DNA from: CAKZNE01 sp002695025
Lineage (GTDB): Bacteria > Bacteroidota > Bacteroidia > Flavobacteriales > Schleiferiaceae
Reading direction: 5' to 3'
Assembly (NCBI GenBank): GCA_913043285.1
Contig: CAJWML010000016.1
Span: 31,939-95,938 of the forward strand
DNA length: 64,000 nt
In this document: positions 9,004 to 17,053 of the stretch, one piece after another
How positions within the stretch are numbered: position 1 is the first letter of the stretch
How the letters are laid out: the number at the start of each line of letters is the position of its first letter
Position numbers and translations under genes: made by a program
Notes under the pieces: model-generated
What the model was told of the DNA's origin: nothing
The model's input: only the letters and a program-made list of their open reading frames with translations
Databases searched by the model: none

Positions 9004-9020
9004 TGCTACTTATGGGACAC
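9004..9020 (-). repeat. IS end copy 1
   Basis: 17 bp, GTGTCCCATAAGTAGCA on the minus strand, about 58 bp upstream of the transposase start. Identical to copy 2 at 9149-9165. Confidence 0.6.
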
Positions 9021-9148
9021 GATAAAATCCAGAAGCTTATTTTAAAGACTTCTCAGCACTTTCTCATCTTGCACCAACCAATATATCCAAACACTTATCA
9101 ACTCTAAAAAATTGAAAACCAAAATGTAAAGAACGCTTTCAGGCTTAA

Positions 9149-9165
9149 TGCTACTTATGGGACAC
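9149..9165 (-). repeat. IS end copy 2
   Basis: Exact 17-bp direct repeat of copy 1, 145 bp away. It may be the remnant of an older insertion or the true outer end of the element. Confidence 0.55.
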
Positions 9166-9186
9166 TACCGTTGCCGCTGTACTTTA

Positions 9187-9612
9187 TTATAGAAATTCTG
9201 GAAAGCTGTTACCAGTCCAAATTAAATAATCATGATCATTAAAGCACAATAAGTAATCAACGTTTACATTGGTAACATAGAATACAAAAGCATGCATATT
9301 TCCCAAAACTGTTTTAACATCTTCAGGATTAGAAAATTTAAACATACTAGAGTCATCTTTATATTCAAAGAACAACAAAACTTCTTCTTTTCCTAAAATT
9401 CTATCAATTTTTTGCCATCCATCTTTATCTTCTACACTAACTGTATCTTTTAAATTCTCCCAAAGAGGATACTGATACTTTTCAAATTTTGCGAACTTCT
9501 CAAAAACAAGAGAGTAAAAATGTGCAGCCTCTTCATTAGTTAACACTTGTGACCCTAGATTATTCGATGAAATAATTTTTATAATGTCTTTTCTTAAATT
9601 CCACATTAGCAT
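9187..9612 (-). CDS. Putative cytoplasmic immunity protein of Rhs tip 4
   Basis: The 141-aa product has no signal peptide or membrane helix. It is acidic and aromatic-rich, with a C-terminal 'YLLCFNDHDYLIWTG' of the kind seen in small immunity proteins of polymorphic toxin loci. It begins 18 bp after tip 4. A cytosolic immunity protein fits a nuclease-type tip, unlike the exported ones of the neighbouring cassettes. Start at MLMWN or the Met two codons later; the sequence does not decide between them. No family named with confidence. Confidence 0.6.
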   Translation of the reverse strand: MLMWNLRKDIIKIISSNNLGSQVLTNEEAAHFYSLVFEKFAKFEKYQYPLWENLKDTVSVEDKDGWQKIDRILGKEEVLLFFEYKDDSSMFKFSNPEDVKTVLGNMHAFVFYVTNVNVDYLLCFNDHDYLIWTGNSFPEFL

Positions 9613-9630
9613 TTTTCTTTTAGTGCGAAT

Positions 9631-10593
9631 CTACTCAGATTGTTGTCTTGCCGCAGGAACTTCGTCAAGTATAATATGACCTCTTTCAGCACCACCTGAA
9701 TTTCGCTTACCAGCTGTTTGCCAACCAATGTGTGGGGCATCTGGCCCATTTTCAACATGTCCAAAATCTATACTAACTTCCGCACCTCCTTCACCCCTAA
9801 ATTCTACAGGCACATCTTTTCCATATTGATCTTTTCCCCACCTCGTAACTTCATACTTATCTTTACTTAAACCTGATTTTTCAAACGCTGCCTCTAAAGC
9901 ATCTCTAAATGCAACTCCACTGCCTCTTAAATCAAGATCAGTTTTCTTAAGAGCATATTTTAAAACTCTACCTGATCCTTTTAACACTACTCCTGAGACT
10001 CCAGGAAGAGCCATAGCACCCACATATGCTGATGCTGATGCATAATCTCCCTTTGAACCATAATAACTCGCTAATATAGGGTCTGTCACTACATCCACTC
10101 CAGGGATTGATCCCACAGCTTCCATTCCAACTTCCATGGCTGATAAGGTCTTATCTGCTATTTGTGTTGCTCCTTGAATTTTTTGGCTAAATCCTGCAAT
10201 TTCTTGACCCAGGTCATTATTCTTTCTTCCTTCCTTCATCCGCTGAGTACCCTCATTGTAATTATTTACACCTTCTACCATTCCATTGCCCCAATTCTTA
10301 AATGAATACTTTGTTTCCAGATATGCCATATACAAATGATGCAACAACAGAGGTTCAGCTCCTTCAAGTTCAATGGCATCCATAACCCTATTTCCTGAAA
10401 ACGCATATGGAGAATAGTAAGGATATCTTCTAGAAAGGGGATCGAGACTTAAGAATCTTCCAATCCTCGGATCATGCACCCTGTACTTAAAGTTGACCGA
10501 GTTGCCTTCCCCTTTTATCTCATCATCCTGTTCCTGGCCCTGGAATCCATAACGGTAGGTTCCGCCATTGAACTTCCTACCAGGCATTATCAT
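9631..10593 (-). CDS. Orphan Rhs tip 4 with Ntox47-like toxin
   Basis: Starts MIM-PGRKFNGGTYRYGFQG; the core ends near residue 80 (IELEGAEPL). A middle segment (about 90-215) is Gly/Ala-rich and partly hydrophobic, as in pre-toxin linkers. The last about 100 residues contain 'SIDFGHVENGPDAPHIGWQ' and 'AERGHIILDEVP'. The pattern PHIGxQTxGKR ... RGHI resembles the polymorphic toxin type 47 family, thought to be a nuclease; this is from memory and not confirmed. In-frame TAA at 10603-10605 precedes residual codons VFGMIM. It is the tip nearest the mobile element. Confidence 0.68.
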   Translation of the reverse strand: MIMPGRKFNGGTYRYGFQGQEQDDEIKGEGNSVNFKYRVHDPRIGRFLSLDPLSRRYPYYSPYAFSGNRVMDAIELEGAEPLLLHHLYMAYLETKYSFKNWGNGMVEGVNNYNEGTQRMKEGRKNNDLGQEIAGFSQKIQGATQIADKTLSAMEVGMEAVGSIPGVDVVTDPILASYYGSKGDYASASAYVGAMALPGVSGVVLKGSGRVLKYALKKTDLDLRGSGVAFRDALEAAFEKSGLSKDKYEVTRWGKDQYGKDVPVEFRGEGGAEVSIDFGHVENGPDAPHIGWQTAGKRNSGGAERGHIILDEVPAARQQSE

Positions 10594-10638
10594 TCCAAAG
10601 ACTTAACAGCCTATGCGGTTTTTACTTTTTCAAAGAAC
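10594..10638 (-). promoter_or_regulatory. Conserved tip-cassette leader with boxA-like motif
   Basis: GTTCTTTGAAA at 10628-10638 (minus strand), then CCGCATAGGCTGTTAAGTC and residual Rhs codons before tip 4. Confidence 0.5.
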
Positions 10639-10654
10639 TACTACTCAAATAAAC

Positions 10655-10687
10655 AAAAAAGCAGGCTTACATTTCGTAAAACCTGCT
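10655..10687 (-). terminator. Terminator upstream of tip 4
   Basis: AGCAGG(c)TTAC pairs with GTAA(aa)CCTGCT and is followed by six T on the minus strand. It occupies the same place as the AAACCCGG hairpins of other cassettes but has a different stem. It would stop transcription coming from the mobile element. Confidence 0.75.
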
Positions 10688-10745
10688 GTTCTATAACATG
10701 CTTCTTTTAGCACCTATATTTAAATGCTGATCAGGAAGTTTTAAA

Positions 10746-10842
10746 TCCCGACATATCTCGACATGAATCCCGACATCAGCAATGGGGGAAATACCTAAGT
10801 CTTTGATTTACATTGAAATAATCTCGACATAAATCCCGACAC
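10746..10842. repeat. Iteron cluster TCYCGACAY at one end of the mobile element
   Basis: Five copies of a 9-mer TCYCGACAY start at 10746, 10756, 10768, 10822 and 10834, spaced 10-12 bp within two groups, about one helical turn. They lie between the AlbA-type gene and the tip-4 terminator. Such phased repeats usually bind protein; recombinase arm sites or replication iterons are the two options I can see. Confidence 0.5.
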
Positions 10843-10845
10843 AGT

Positions 10846-12171
10846 TTATTCAACCATAATGTATCGAGTTGCTCTTGCAGCGCCTACCTTCTTTATCATT
10901 CCGGCACTTATAAGTTCTTCTAGGTCTCTCAATGCTGTTCTTTCGTTCACTTCAAACATTTCACTATAAATACTGGTGGTGATGGCTCCTTCAACCTTTA
11001 TATAGTCTAAAGCTCTTATTTGACGATCATTTAATGTAGAACTATCATCGGTTGAAACCGGTGCTTTGGCTTTAAACAAAGTAACTGCAAACCCACCTTG
11101 TTCTGTTTTGATCTCTGGTTCGGGAAGACCGTGTTTCTCACACTCCTCCATAATCTTTATAGTTCCTCTTCCCCACGTTTCAATATAGCCGGCCTTATAG
11201 AAAACATCCGCTAGCCGCCTATTTCTGGGATAGGAAGCGTGTTTTTGCTTTAAGTCCTGGACCGTAAGTTTCTTGGACAACGTTCCTTGATTCCAAATGG
11301 TCATACGATCCTCATAGAGGCTTATAAATACTGGGGTGTTCTCGTATTCCCGATGAACGATGGCGTTGAACAGGATCTCCCGGATAGCTTCATAGGGATA
11401 GGGTGGTGTTTCAATTCTGTGCAAGCGCTCATAACTAATGGTCTTCAGAAAATACTTCCGGTCCAGTATCTCAAGTACATTATCAGCCAACTCAAAAGCA
11501 TTCCCTTCTACCAATTCTTGAGATAGTAATTCCGAATCGGACTTTCCAAACCTTCCTATTTTAACAAAGGCACTAAAAATAAATTTCCTGACATCTTTAC
11601 CGAACAATAATATTGCGGCACGGAGGTATTGGTTATCGTCATTGACCACACCAAGATTTTTCAAAAGGTCTTCCGTGTCCATAGTGTCTTCTGCATACGG
11701 CAAGCGACCGCTGGCAACTGCACGTTTTTTAAAGTGGGTAATGGTTTCTCCATCGATATCTGCTAGAGAGGCTCTTGGCTCGACAACTTCATCCCAATCT
11801 GTTCCTGCTTTTTTAAGTACCAACTCATTGAGGTCGTGACCGCTTAATTGCTGGGTCGTACTCCCACTGCGTGCGTAGTATTTTCCCCTGAAAGAAATGG
11901 GAACGGTATAGGGTTCTACTCTGATCTCTATACAATCATTTCCATCTTGGTGATGCAGGTTTACTTCTGCGATCAAACCCAGTAAATTCCTAATTTTATT
12001 GGGAATGTCTTCCAGGAGCTTTTTTGCGTTGTCCACGCCTACCGCACGGGCATTATCGTCTTTCCCGATCACCAGTGTCCCTCCTTCGGTATTGGCAAAA
12101 GCGGCAATCGTTTTCAGGTAGTCATCCTTCCAGCTTTCTTTCCACTCGATGTTCTGTTGCTCCATATTCAT
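10846..12171 (-). CDS. AlbA/schlafen-type ATP-binding protein with winged helix
   Basis: From the ATG at 12171 (MNMEQQ) the product has 441 aa. An N-terminal AlbA_2/SLFN-like domain holds 'EWKESWKDDYLKTIAAFAN' and 'GGTLVIGKDD'. A C-terminal HATPase_c_4-type region has 'EAIREILFNAIVHREY' and 'GRGTIKIMEECEKHGLPEP'. A winged helix sits at the end ('NDRQIRALDYIKVEGAITTSIY'). Family members are putative ATP-dependent regulators common on mobile elements and in defence islands. The reading frame stays open 77 codons further up, but that part overlaps the recombinase gene and shows no domain, so I reject it. Last gene of the minus-strand mobilization operon. Confidence 0.8.
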   Translation of the reverse strand: MNMEQQNIEWKESWKDDYLKTIAAFANTEGGTLVIGKDDNARAVGVDNAKKLLEDIPNKIRNLLGLIAEVNLHHQDGNDCIEIRVEPYTVPISFRGKYYARSGSTTQQLSGHDLNELVLKKAGTDWDEVVEPRASLADIDGETITHFKKRAVASGRLPYAEDTMDTEDLLKNLGVVNDDNQYLRAAILLFGKDVRKFIFSAFVKIGRFGKSDSELLSQELVEGNAFELADNVLEILDRKYFLKTISYERLHRIETPPYPYEAIREILFNAIVHREYENTPVFISLYEDRMTIWNQGTLSKKLTVQDLKQKHASYPRNRRLADVFYKAGYIETWGRGTIKIMEECEKHGLPEPEIKTEQGGFAVTLFKAKAPVSTDDSSTLNDRQIRALDYIKVEGAITTSIYSEMFEVNERTALRDLEELISAGMIKKVGAARATRYIMVE

Positions 12172-12239
12172 TGTTTGGGTACGGCAATGGTTGATATCCT
12201 TGTTTTCAAAAGACAGCCCAAAAATACATTTCTTTCTCC

Positions 12240-13133
12240 CTATCCATCTCCTTCTTTGGCTTTCATCCGCTCCATCGGATGCACTACCGCCAGTTTCCGT
12301 TTGAGTTGTTCGATATCCTGGGTTTTGTATCGGAGCATGGAGGAGGTGTATTTGATACCCGATAGGTACTGTGCTTTTCGCAGTCCGTAGGCTTGTACCC
12401 ACAGCGATATCCGGGACTCCCGCAGTTGAGCCAGGGATCGTAAGGCGGGATGCCAGTGGCGGAGGGTATCCATCTTCCTCTGTATCGCATTGTTCATGGC
12501 GTTGCCAGTACCCATCGAAAAGAATAAGCGGGTGGTGTTCTTTTGGGCTTCTTTGAGTAAGAGGGGTCGGTAATCGTACACATAGGCGAGCAGGTCTTTC
12601 ATTTGCATGGGATGGAGTTCAATATTCCGGCTGTTGGTTTTGGTGGTAGAAGGAACGTACAGGGTGGTGGTGTCGAGGTTCAGGTGTTCGGTTTCTATAA
12701 GGGTGAGTTCTTCTCTTCGCAGTCCCTGGAAGATCACCATCCCGATCATCACTTTATCCCTGCGTTGTACAAGATTACTGGCTTCCAGGCTACGGTAGAG
12801 TTCTTTGAGTTCGTCTTCTCCGAAGAGGTGTTCGGGCAGGGTATGTTCCCGCTTTTTGTGCTTGACCAGAAGTGCGGGGTTATCTTCCCTATCAATGCTG
12901 GCATAGTAGTGTTTGAGAATGGAGAGGTGTTGCTGGACGGTTTGAGCTTTGAGGCCTTGCTCTACGAGTTCTTTTTTGTAGGTATAGAGTTGATCGAGGC
13001 TGGCGGTGGCCGGGTTGATGTTCTGATGAGTACACCAGTTCAGAAAGGTATCGAGCAGGTTACCGTAGCCGTAAATGGTTTGCGGTCGGTAGCCTCGTTT
13101 GCGGAGAAATGTTTCTAAAGTGCTTCTATCCAT
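12240..13133 (-). CDS. Tyrosine recombinase with incomplete catalytic set
   Basis: The 297-aa product has an N-terminal SAM-like core-binding domain (residues 1-85) and a catalytic domain with R139 (GLRRE), K165, R238 (QLRES) and Y269 (MLRYK). The His of box II (HxxR) is Ala235, and the LGH/W position reads SGI (258-260). It therefore lacks two of the usual catalytic residues. It overlaps the complete recombinase gene upstream by 19 bp, so the two are made together and probably act as a pair, as XerC/XerD-like partners do. The degenerate one may bind DNA and assist rather than cleave. Confidence 0.75.
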   Translation of the reverse strand: MDRSTLETFLRKRGYRPQTIYGYGNLLDTFLNWCTHQNINPATASLDQLYTYKKELVEQGLKAQTVQQHLSILKHYYASIDREDNPALLVKHKKREHTLPEHLFGEDELKELYRSLEASNLVQRRDKVMIGMVIFQGLRREELTLIETEHLNLDTTTLYVPSTTKTNSRNIELHPMQMKDLLAYVYDYRPLLLKEAQKNTTRLFFSMGTGNAMNNAIQRKMDTLRHWHPALRSLAQLRESRISLWVQAYGLRKAQYLSGIKYTSSMLRYKTQDIEQLKRKLAVVHPMERMKAKEGDG

Positions 13134-14032
13134 AATGATGGGGGTTTTTGGGTGTATTTCAGATGGGTATAGATCTGGCTGGAATCGAGGTTGCGGTGAC
13201 CCAAGAAGGTGGCAATCTCTTCGATGCTGAAGTCTCCCAGCAGATGGGTGGCAATGGCGTGACGCAGGCCATGTGGGGTCAATGGTTTGCCGGTGCCGGA
13301 CTGTCGTCCCATTGCCTTGACTTTGTACTGGATGCCTTCGGGTGACATCCGCTCTCCCCTGTTATTGAGCAGGAAGGCGGGTTCTTCCTGGGTAAGCAGA
13401 TGCTCCCGCACCGTAAAGATGTATTCTTCGAGGTATTGCATAACCCGTCCGGAGAGAGGGACATCCCTCTGTCTTGAGGTTTTACTTTTCTTCACCCGAA
13501 GTACGGAAGTGGCGAGATTAATATCGGCTACGTCCAGCCGGTACAGTTCGCCTTTGCGGAGTCCGCAGCCATACAATATGGCGAGAATGGCTTGGTTACG
13601 GATACCGTCTATAGTTGGCGGGCATTGAGCAAAGAGTCGGGCGATCTCAGCTTCGGTATAGATGTTCTTAGGGATGCGGTCGCTTGGGTATTTACCGACA
13701 TACAAACCACTGTGGCCTACATCCGCATTCCGTAGATATTCCATGAACCGCAGGACGGCTTCCCGATGCTTGTCGAGGTAGGCGGGTGAAAGGCCACCGG
13801 GCTTGCGTTGGTTCTCCCGGTGTTGGAGGTACTGGAAATATTGATCAATGATGTCCTGGCTCACTGCTTTCAGATTCGTCACATCTTCCCCTTCTAGAAA
13901 ATGTAAAAATTCACGAGATAGGCTGGAAACGCTTTGGATGTGCTTATCAGACTTACCCTCATCTTGTTTGCGTTGCACAAAAGCCCGGTGGGTATTCTCA
14001 AAATGCAGGTTATGGAGGATCTGGTGCTTCAC
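13115..14032 (-). CDS. XerC/D-like tyrosine recombinase
   Basis: The 305-aa product has all catalytic residues: R159 (GCGLRKGEL), K184, H254-x-x-R257 (HGLRH), H279 (LGHRN) and Y288 (IYTHL). The length is typical of phage-integrase/Xer proteins. It is the best candidate for integrase of the mobile element, acting with the overlapping degenerate partner. It is the first of the recombinase pair and lies downstream of the mobilization genes. Confidence 0.88.
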   Translation of the reverse strand: MKHQILHNLHFENTHRAFVQRKQDEGKSDKHIQSVSSLSREFLHFLEGEDVTNLKAVSQDIIDQYFQYLQHRENQRKPGGLSPAYLDKHREAVLRFMEYLRNADVGHSGLYVGKYPSDRIPKNIYTEAEIARLFAQCPPTIDGIRNQAILAILYGCGLRKGELYRLDVADINLATSVLRVKKSKTSRQRDVPLSGRVMQYLEEYIFTVREHLLTQEEPAFLLNNRGERMSPEGIQYKVKAMGRQSGTGKPLTPHGLRHAIATHLLGDFSIEEIATFLGHRNLDSSQIYTHLKYTQKPPSLWIEAL

Positions 14033-14189
14033 GCCATTGTGTTTAGTGGGTACGATTTAGCGGTGGCTTGGGAAGGCCCAGGCATACGGGAACAGCGCTT
14101 GGGGTAGCCTGTGGGGGCTTTGTTTTTCATTTTGGGGGTAGAACCCCCTGTCAGTTGGGGCTGTAGCGGTGAAAAACTGCTGTTGTTTT

Positions 14190-15785
14190 TCATAAGTCAC
14201 GGAGGTTTTTAAGGAGTTCTTCATAGGCGGTCAGGGTTCCGGTGGATTCGTCCCATTCGCTGATTGTGTAGCGGTAGCCTGTCCGGTTATTACCGCTAGT
14301 ACGCTCGATCTTGCCGTAGTCTTCCAGCGTATGGAGATGGCGCTGGAGGGTAACGGGGGAACTTTTCAGGGCTTTGCGGATGTCTTTGAGGGTAAATTCA
14401 CTATCCCTTTTGGTGGCTTCGTACTGCTTGTGGAGATATTCTTTGATCCGTAAAAAGGTAGAACGGACTTTGTAATAGAGTTCTTCGTCTTTCTTGAGCC
14501 ACAATTCCCGGAAGAGTTCGAGGGCTTGGATCATATAGTTTGGTTGAACTTCGATCCGCTTGCCGGTGGGGGTGCGTACGAGGGTCTGCTGTTTTTGGTG
14601 CAACAGGGTGATGAGATTGACGAGTCGCAGGTATAGGGAAAGGTTCTTGAGATCGTGTCCGAAGAAGGTGGAGAGGTCAATTTCTTCGATGAGGGGGTTT
14701 TGGACTTCGATCCACTGTATTTGACGGTGGATTTCTTGGAGGAGCTTTTGGGCGTGTTGTTCTACACCCTTGTCCAGATATCCCGCTAATTGTTTTACTT
14801 CTCGTTCGTAGCGTTTGGTTTGGAGGGCTTGGGTGTGTGGTACGGGGATACTGATGACATCCCGGCTTTGTTGCAGGGGGTGGTAATCCTGATCGGTATA
14901 GCCGATGAGGCTGATGGTGGCTTTCAATTCTTGCTGGGTGCTTTCGTAGCGTCCGCTTTGTTTATTGCTTTGGGTAACGAGTCGTTTGGATTGTCCGTGG
15001 AGGATGTAATCGAGCAAGCTATTGTCTTTACCGTCTAAGGCATCGCACTGGTGGAGAACGAGTATACTGGCGTTCCAGTAATCTTGCGTGGGTGGATAGG
15101 ACAGGGCGTGTTTGGAGATGGTGGTGGCTTCCCTTAGCTTCTCTTGCGGGAGACATGGGACTAGCTCTTTGACCAGATCGTGGGACAGCAAGCGTGGGGC
15201 TTGGAGCAGGGCGTGCAGGGGTTGTGTTCCCAGGCGGGACAGGCTAATGAGATACAGTTGCAGTCCTAAGCGGGTATCACTGATACCGGCTTGCTTTAGT
15301 TGCTCTTCAATGGCGATTAAGGGGTCGGGGCTTTGAAGCAGGTCAAGGGCTTCTTTTCGATACTGTGGTGCAATAGGAATGACGGGAGCCGACTGTTCTC
15401 CCCTGTTCCTGCGGTAGTGCTCGAGCCGTTCGGTGAGTTCGTAGAGGGTGTCTTTGACGGTGAGGGATTCAATGCGGAGGCGTTCGGATATTTGGGTAGT
15501 GATGTAGCTGATTTGGTGTTCGTCAAAAAGATCAACCTGGGAGGAGCGGTAGATATCTAAAGCGGAGCTACTGCCCTTGCGGTAGACTTTCAGCGTTACT
15601 CGAAGGCTGGACAAGATGATGTCTTTAACGCCTCCGATGACTTCCAGGATGAGTTCTTCCCTTTCGAAGCGGATGTAGTCGGGATGTGAGGTATCCAGAT
15701 GAAAATCCTGGCTTACGGGCAAAGCGTCCTGGACGCGGAAGGTTCCGGCATCGTCATCGGGGGTTCTTCGTGGGGCTGTTGCCAT
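14190..15785 (-). CDS. Element-borne protein with C-terminal winged helix, primase-associated type
   Basis: The 531-aa protein is rich in Gln and Leu, with no transmembrane segment. The N-terminal 130 residues ('SLRVTLKVY', 'LYELTERLEHYRR') recall the region that follows the Toprim domain in large CHC2-primase-like proteins of Bacteroidota elements, but no zinc finger or Toprim motif is present. The C-terminal 75 residues form a winged helix ('TLKDIRKALKSSPVTLQRHLHTLEDYGKI'). A role in replication or processing of element DNA is inferred and weak. It lies between the DUF2958 genes and the recombinases. Confidence 0.55.
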   Translation of the reverse strand: MATAPRRTPDDDAGTFRVQDALPVSQDFHLDTSHPDYIRFEREELILEVIGGVKDIILSSLRVTLKVYRKGSSSALDIYRSSQVDLFDEHQISYITTQISERLRIESLTVKDTLYELTERLEHYRRNRGEQSAPVIPIAPQYRKEALDLLQSPDPLIAIEEQLKQAGISDTRLGLQLYLISLSRLGTQPLHALLQAPRLLSHDLVKELVPCLPQEKLREATTISKHALSYPPTQDYWNASILVLHQCDALDGKDNSLLDYILHGQSKRLVTQSNKQSGRYESTQQELKATISLIGYTDQDYHPLQQSRDVISIPVPHTQALQTKRYEREVKQLAGYLDKGVEQHAQKLLQEIHRQIQWIEVQNPLIEEIDLSTFFGHDLKNLSLYLRLVNLITLLHQKQQTLVRTPTGKRIEVQPNYMIQALELFRELWLKKDEELYYKVRSTFLRIKEYLHKQYEATKRDSEFTLKDIRKALKSSPVTLQRHLHTLEDYGKIERTSGNNRTGYRYTISEWDESTGTLTAYEELLKNLRDL

Positions 15786-15947
15786 AGTTTTTCGTTGGAT
15801 TTAATAATGCTCTTATCCCTTAACCAGCGGGGGTTTCAGCCTAAAAAAGCCATTCAAAACACGGTTTTTGGCTGGGAACGTGCAAAACTTTTTTGTAATA
15901 CTTTTTTAGCTGAATAGGTGGGTGCATACGGCTTCGACAAGGGGCTT

Positions 15948-16322
15948 TTAGCGTTCGGGTTCGTGTTCTTTTTCGGTTTCCTTTCGGGCCCTTTGAAGCT
16001 GGGTTTCCCGGATCTGGGGCTTTAGAGCAGGAACGGCTTCGCTCATGGGTTTTTCACGGAAAGACAAGTCCCGTTTGATGCTCATGGCAAGGGGGCGTTT
16101 AATGTTTTGGAGGGCTTTCATGGAAAAGTAGCCCCAATCGTTATAGCCTTTTACCGTTATATAGCCATAGCATTGATTATTGTCTGGATTATATCGGGTA
16201 GCGTACCAAATGGCAGAACCAACCGGGTCAAAGAATTTAGCGATCACCAAGGGGTCGGGTTTTTCGGCTTGATCACCGACTTCATCAAAACGCTGTTGGA
16301 GTTCGGGGGTAAGGAGTTTCAT
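15948..16322 (-). CDS. DUF2958-family protein
   Basis: The 124-aa product shows the DUF2958 pattern: 'LLTPELQQRF', 'VIAKFFDPVGSAIWYATRY' and 'GYFSMKAL'. The family is common on plasmids and integrative elements and has no assigned function. It sits 21 bp after a diverged paralogue. Confidence 0.75.
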   Translation of the reverse strand: MKLLTPELQQRFDEVGDQAEKPDPLVIAKFFDPVGSAIWYATRYNPDNNQCYGYITVKGYNDWGYFSMKALQNIKRPLAMSIKRDLSFREKPMSEAVPALKPQIRETQLQRARKETEKEHEPER

Positions 16323-16343
16323 ACTATTTGATTTTAAGGGTGG

Positions 16344-16739
16344 TTAATGTTCGGGTTCCTGGCCTTGGTCCTGATCTCTCTCCTGCTCGTTTTTCTTCTG
16401 TTGTTCTTCCATCAAGCGATTAAGCCGGGCTACCATGATAGGCTCTTTGAAAGCGGGCACGAGTTCGGAAATGGGCGTGGGTTTACTCAGTTGTGTACGG
16501 GTACGGTCTTGCCCGGATATTTCCTGATCAACTTTGTAAATAGCTTCGATATTATTTCTGGGAATACTTCCCCAGGAATCTACCGATGTACCTTTGACGT
16601 AGCCAAAAAAGCAATCTTCCTTCTCCCGGTACTCGGTCATGTAAAAAGCGAGTTTCTCGCCTGGCGTTTTAAATATGGTTACCACTTTAGGATCATCGGC
16701 AAATTCCTGTTTACCCAGGGCTTTAAACTGTAATTTCAT
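16344..16739 (-). CDS. DUF2958-like paralogue
   Basis: The product of 131 aa starts at MKLQFKALG (16739); an ATG seven codons earlier is possible. 'KVVTIFKTPGEKLAFYMTEY' and 'CFFGYVKG' align with the FFDPVGSAIWYATRY and YGYITVKG segments of the next gene, so the two arose by duplication. It is part of the mobilization operon. A Gln/Glu-rich tail ends both proteins. Confidence 0.65.
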   Translation of the reverse strand: MKLQFKALGKQEFADDPKVVTIFKTPGEKLAFYMTEYREKEDCFFGYVKGTSVDSWGSIPRNNIEAIYKVDQEISGQDRTRTQLSKPTPISELVPAFKEPIMVARLNRLMEEQQKKNEQERDQDQGQEPEH

Positions 16740-16771
16740 GTTGTGTGTAAAGAAGGTCATTGTGATGGAAT

Positions 16772-17053
16772 TTAGGGTTCGATACTGCGTTCGGGTTGGT
16801 GGTCGGAACGGAGGTGCTCTAGCTTCTTCAGACGTTCATCAATGTGATGGAGCTGTTCATTCTGGTCGAGAGCAAAGAATTGAGCAGGCTCGATTCCCAA
16901 TTTCTTCCAGGAGTATTTTCGCCCGTCTGTATCTATGATACCACTGGGGATGCCGTTATGGTAGGTGAGGAACAGACCGTTATCAATCAGCATCTCATAG
17001 AAGTGCTGACGGCTACGGGCTTTGGGTAACAGATGGTCTTTCACAAACTTCAT
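16772..17053 (-). CDS. Free-standing copy of the relaxase C-terminal module
   Basis: The 93-aa product aligns with the last third of the relaxase encoded directly upstream: 'RSRQHFYEMLIDNGLFLTYH' against 'TSKQDFLDKLLDQGYIHYER', and 'GIPSGIIDTDGRKYSWKKLG' against 'GVPTGVISESGRKYRFTSLG'. The gene overlaps the relaxase stop by 4 bp (ATGA-type junction). It appears to be a duplicated accessory module now made as its own protein, perhaps binding the same partner or oriT DNA. Confidence 0.65.
   Translation of the reverse strand: MKFVKDHLLPKARSRQHFYEMLIDNGLFLTYHNGIPSGIIDTDGRKYSWKKLGIEPAQFFALDQNEQLHHIDERLKKLEHLRSDHQPERSIEP

Larger units (their letters stand above)
8287..9165 (-). mobile_element. IS1-family insertion sequence, left end not found
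   Basis: Begins where the Rhs spacer homology stops (about 8287) and contains the frameshifted transposase. The transposase-upstream end reads GTGTCCCATAAGTAGCA inward from 9020. The same 17 bp occur again in the same orientation at 9149-9165, 145 bp further out. No inverted copy is visible near 8290, so the element may have lost that end, together with the host terminator, by deletion. Confidence 0.6.

Noticed and set aside
4133..10593. Tips as broken C-terminal pieces of several full Rhs genes
   Set aside because: All five end at the same upstream codon with TAA and share one leader; random truncation would give different cut points.
12171..12402. 77-codon N-terminal extension of the AlbA-type gene
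   Set aside because: The extension overlaps the recombinase gene in another frame and shows no domain; the MNMEQQ start gives the domain its usual beginning.
12603..13118. 171-codon frame antisense to the recombinase
   Set aside because: Lies wholly inside a well-supported gene on the other strand; a product of codon bias.
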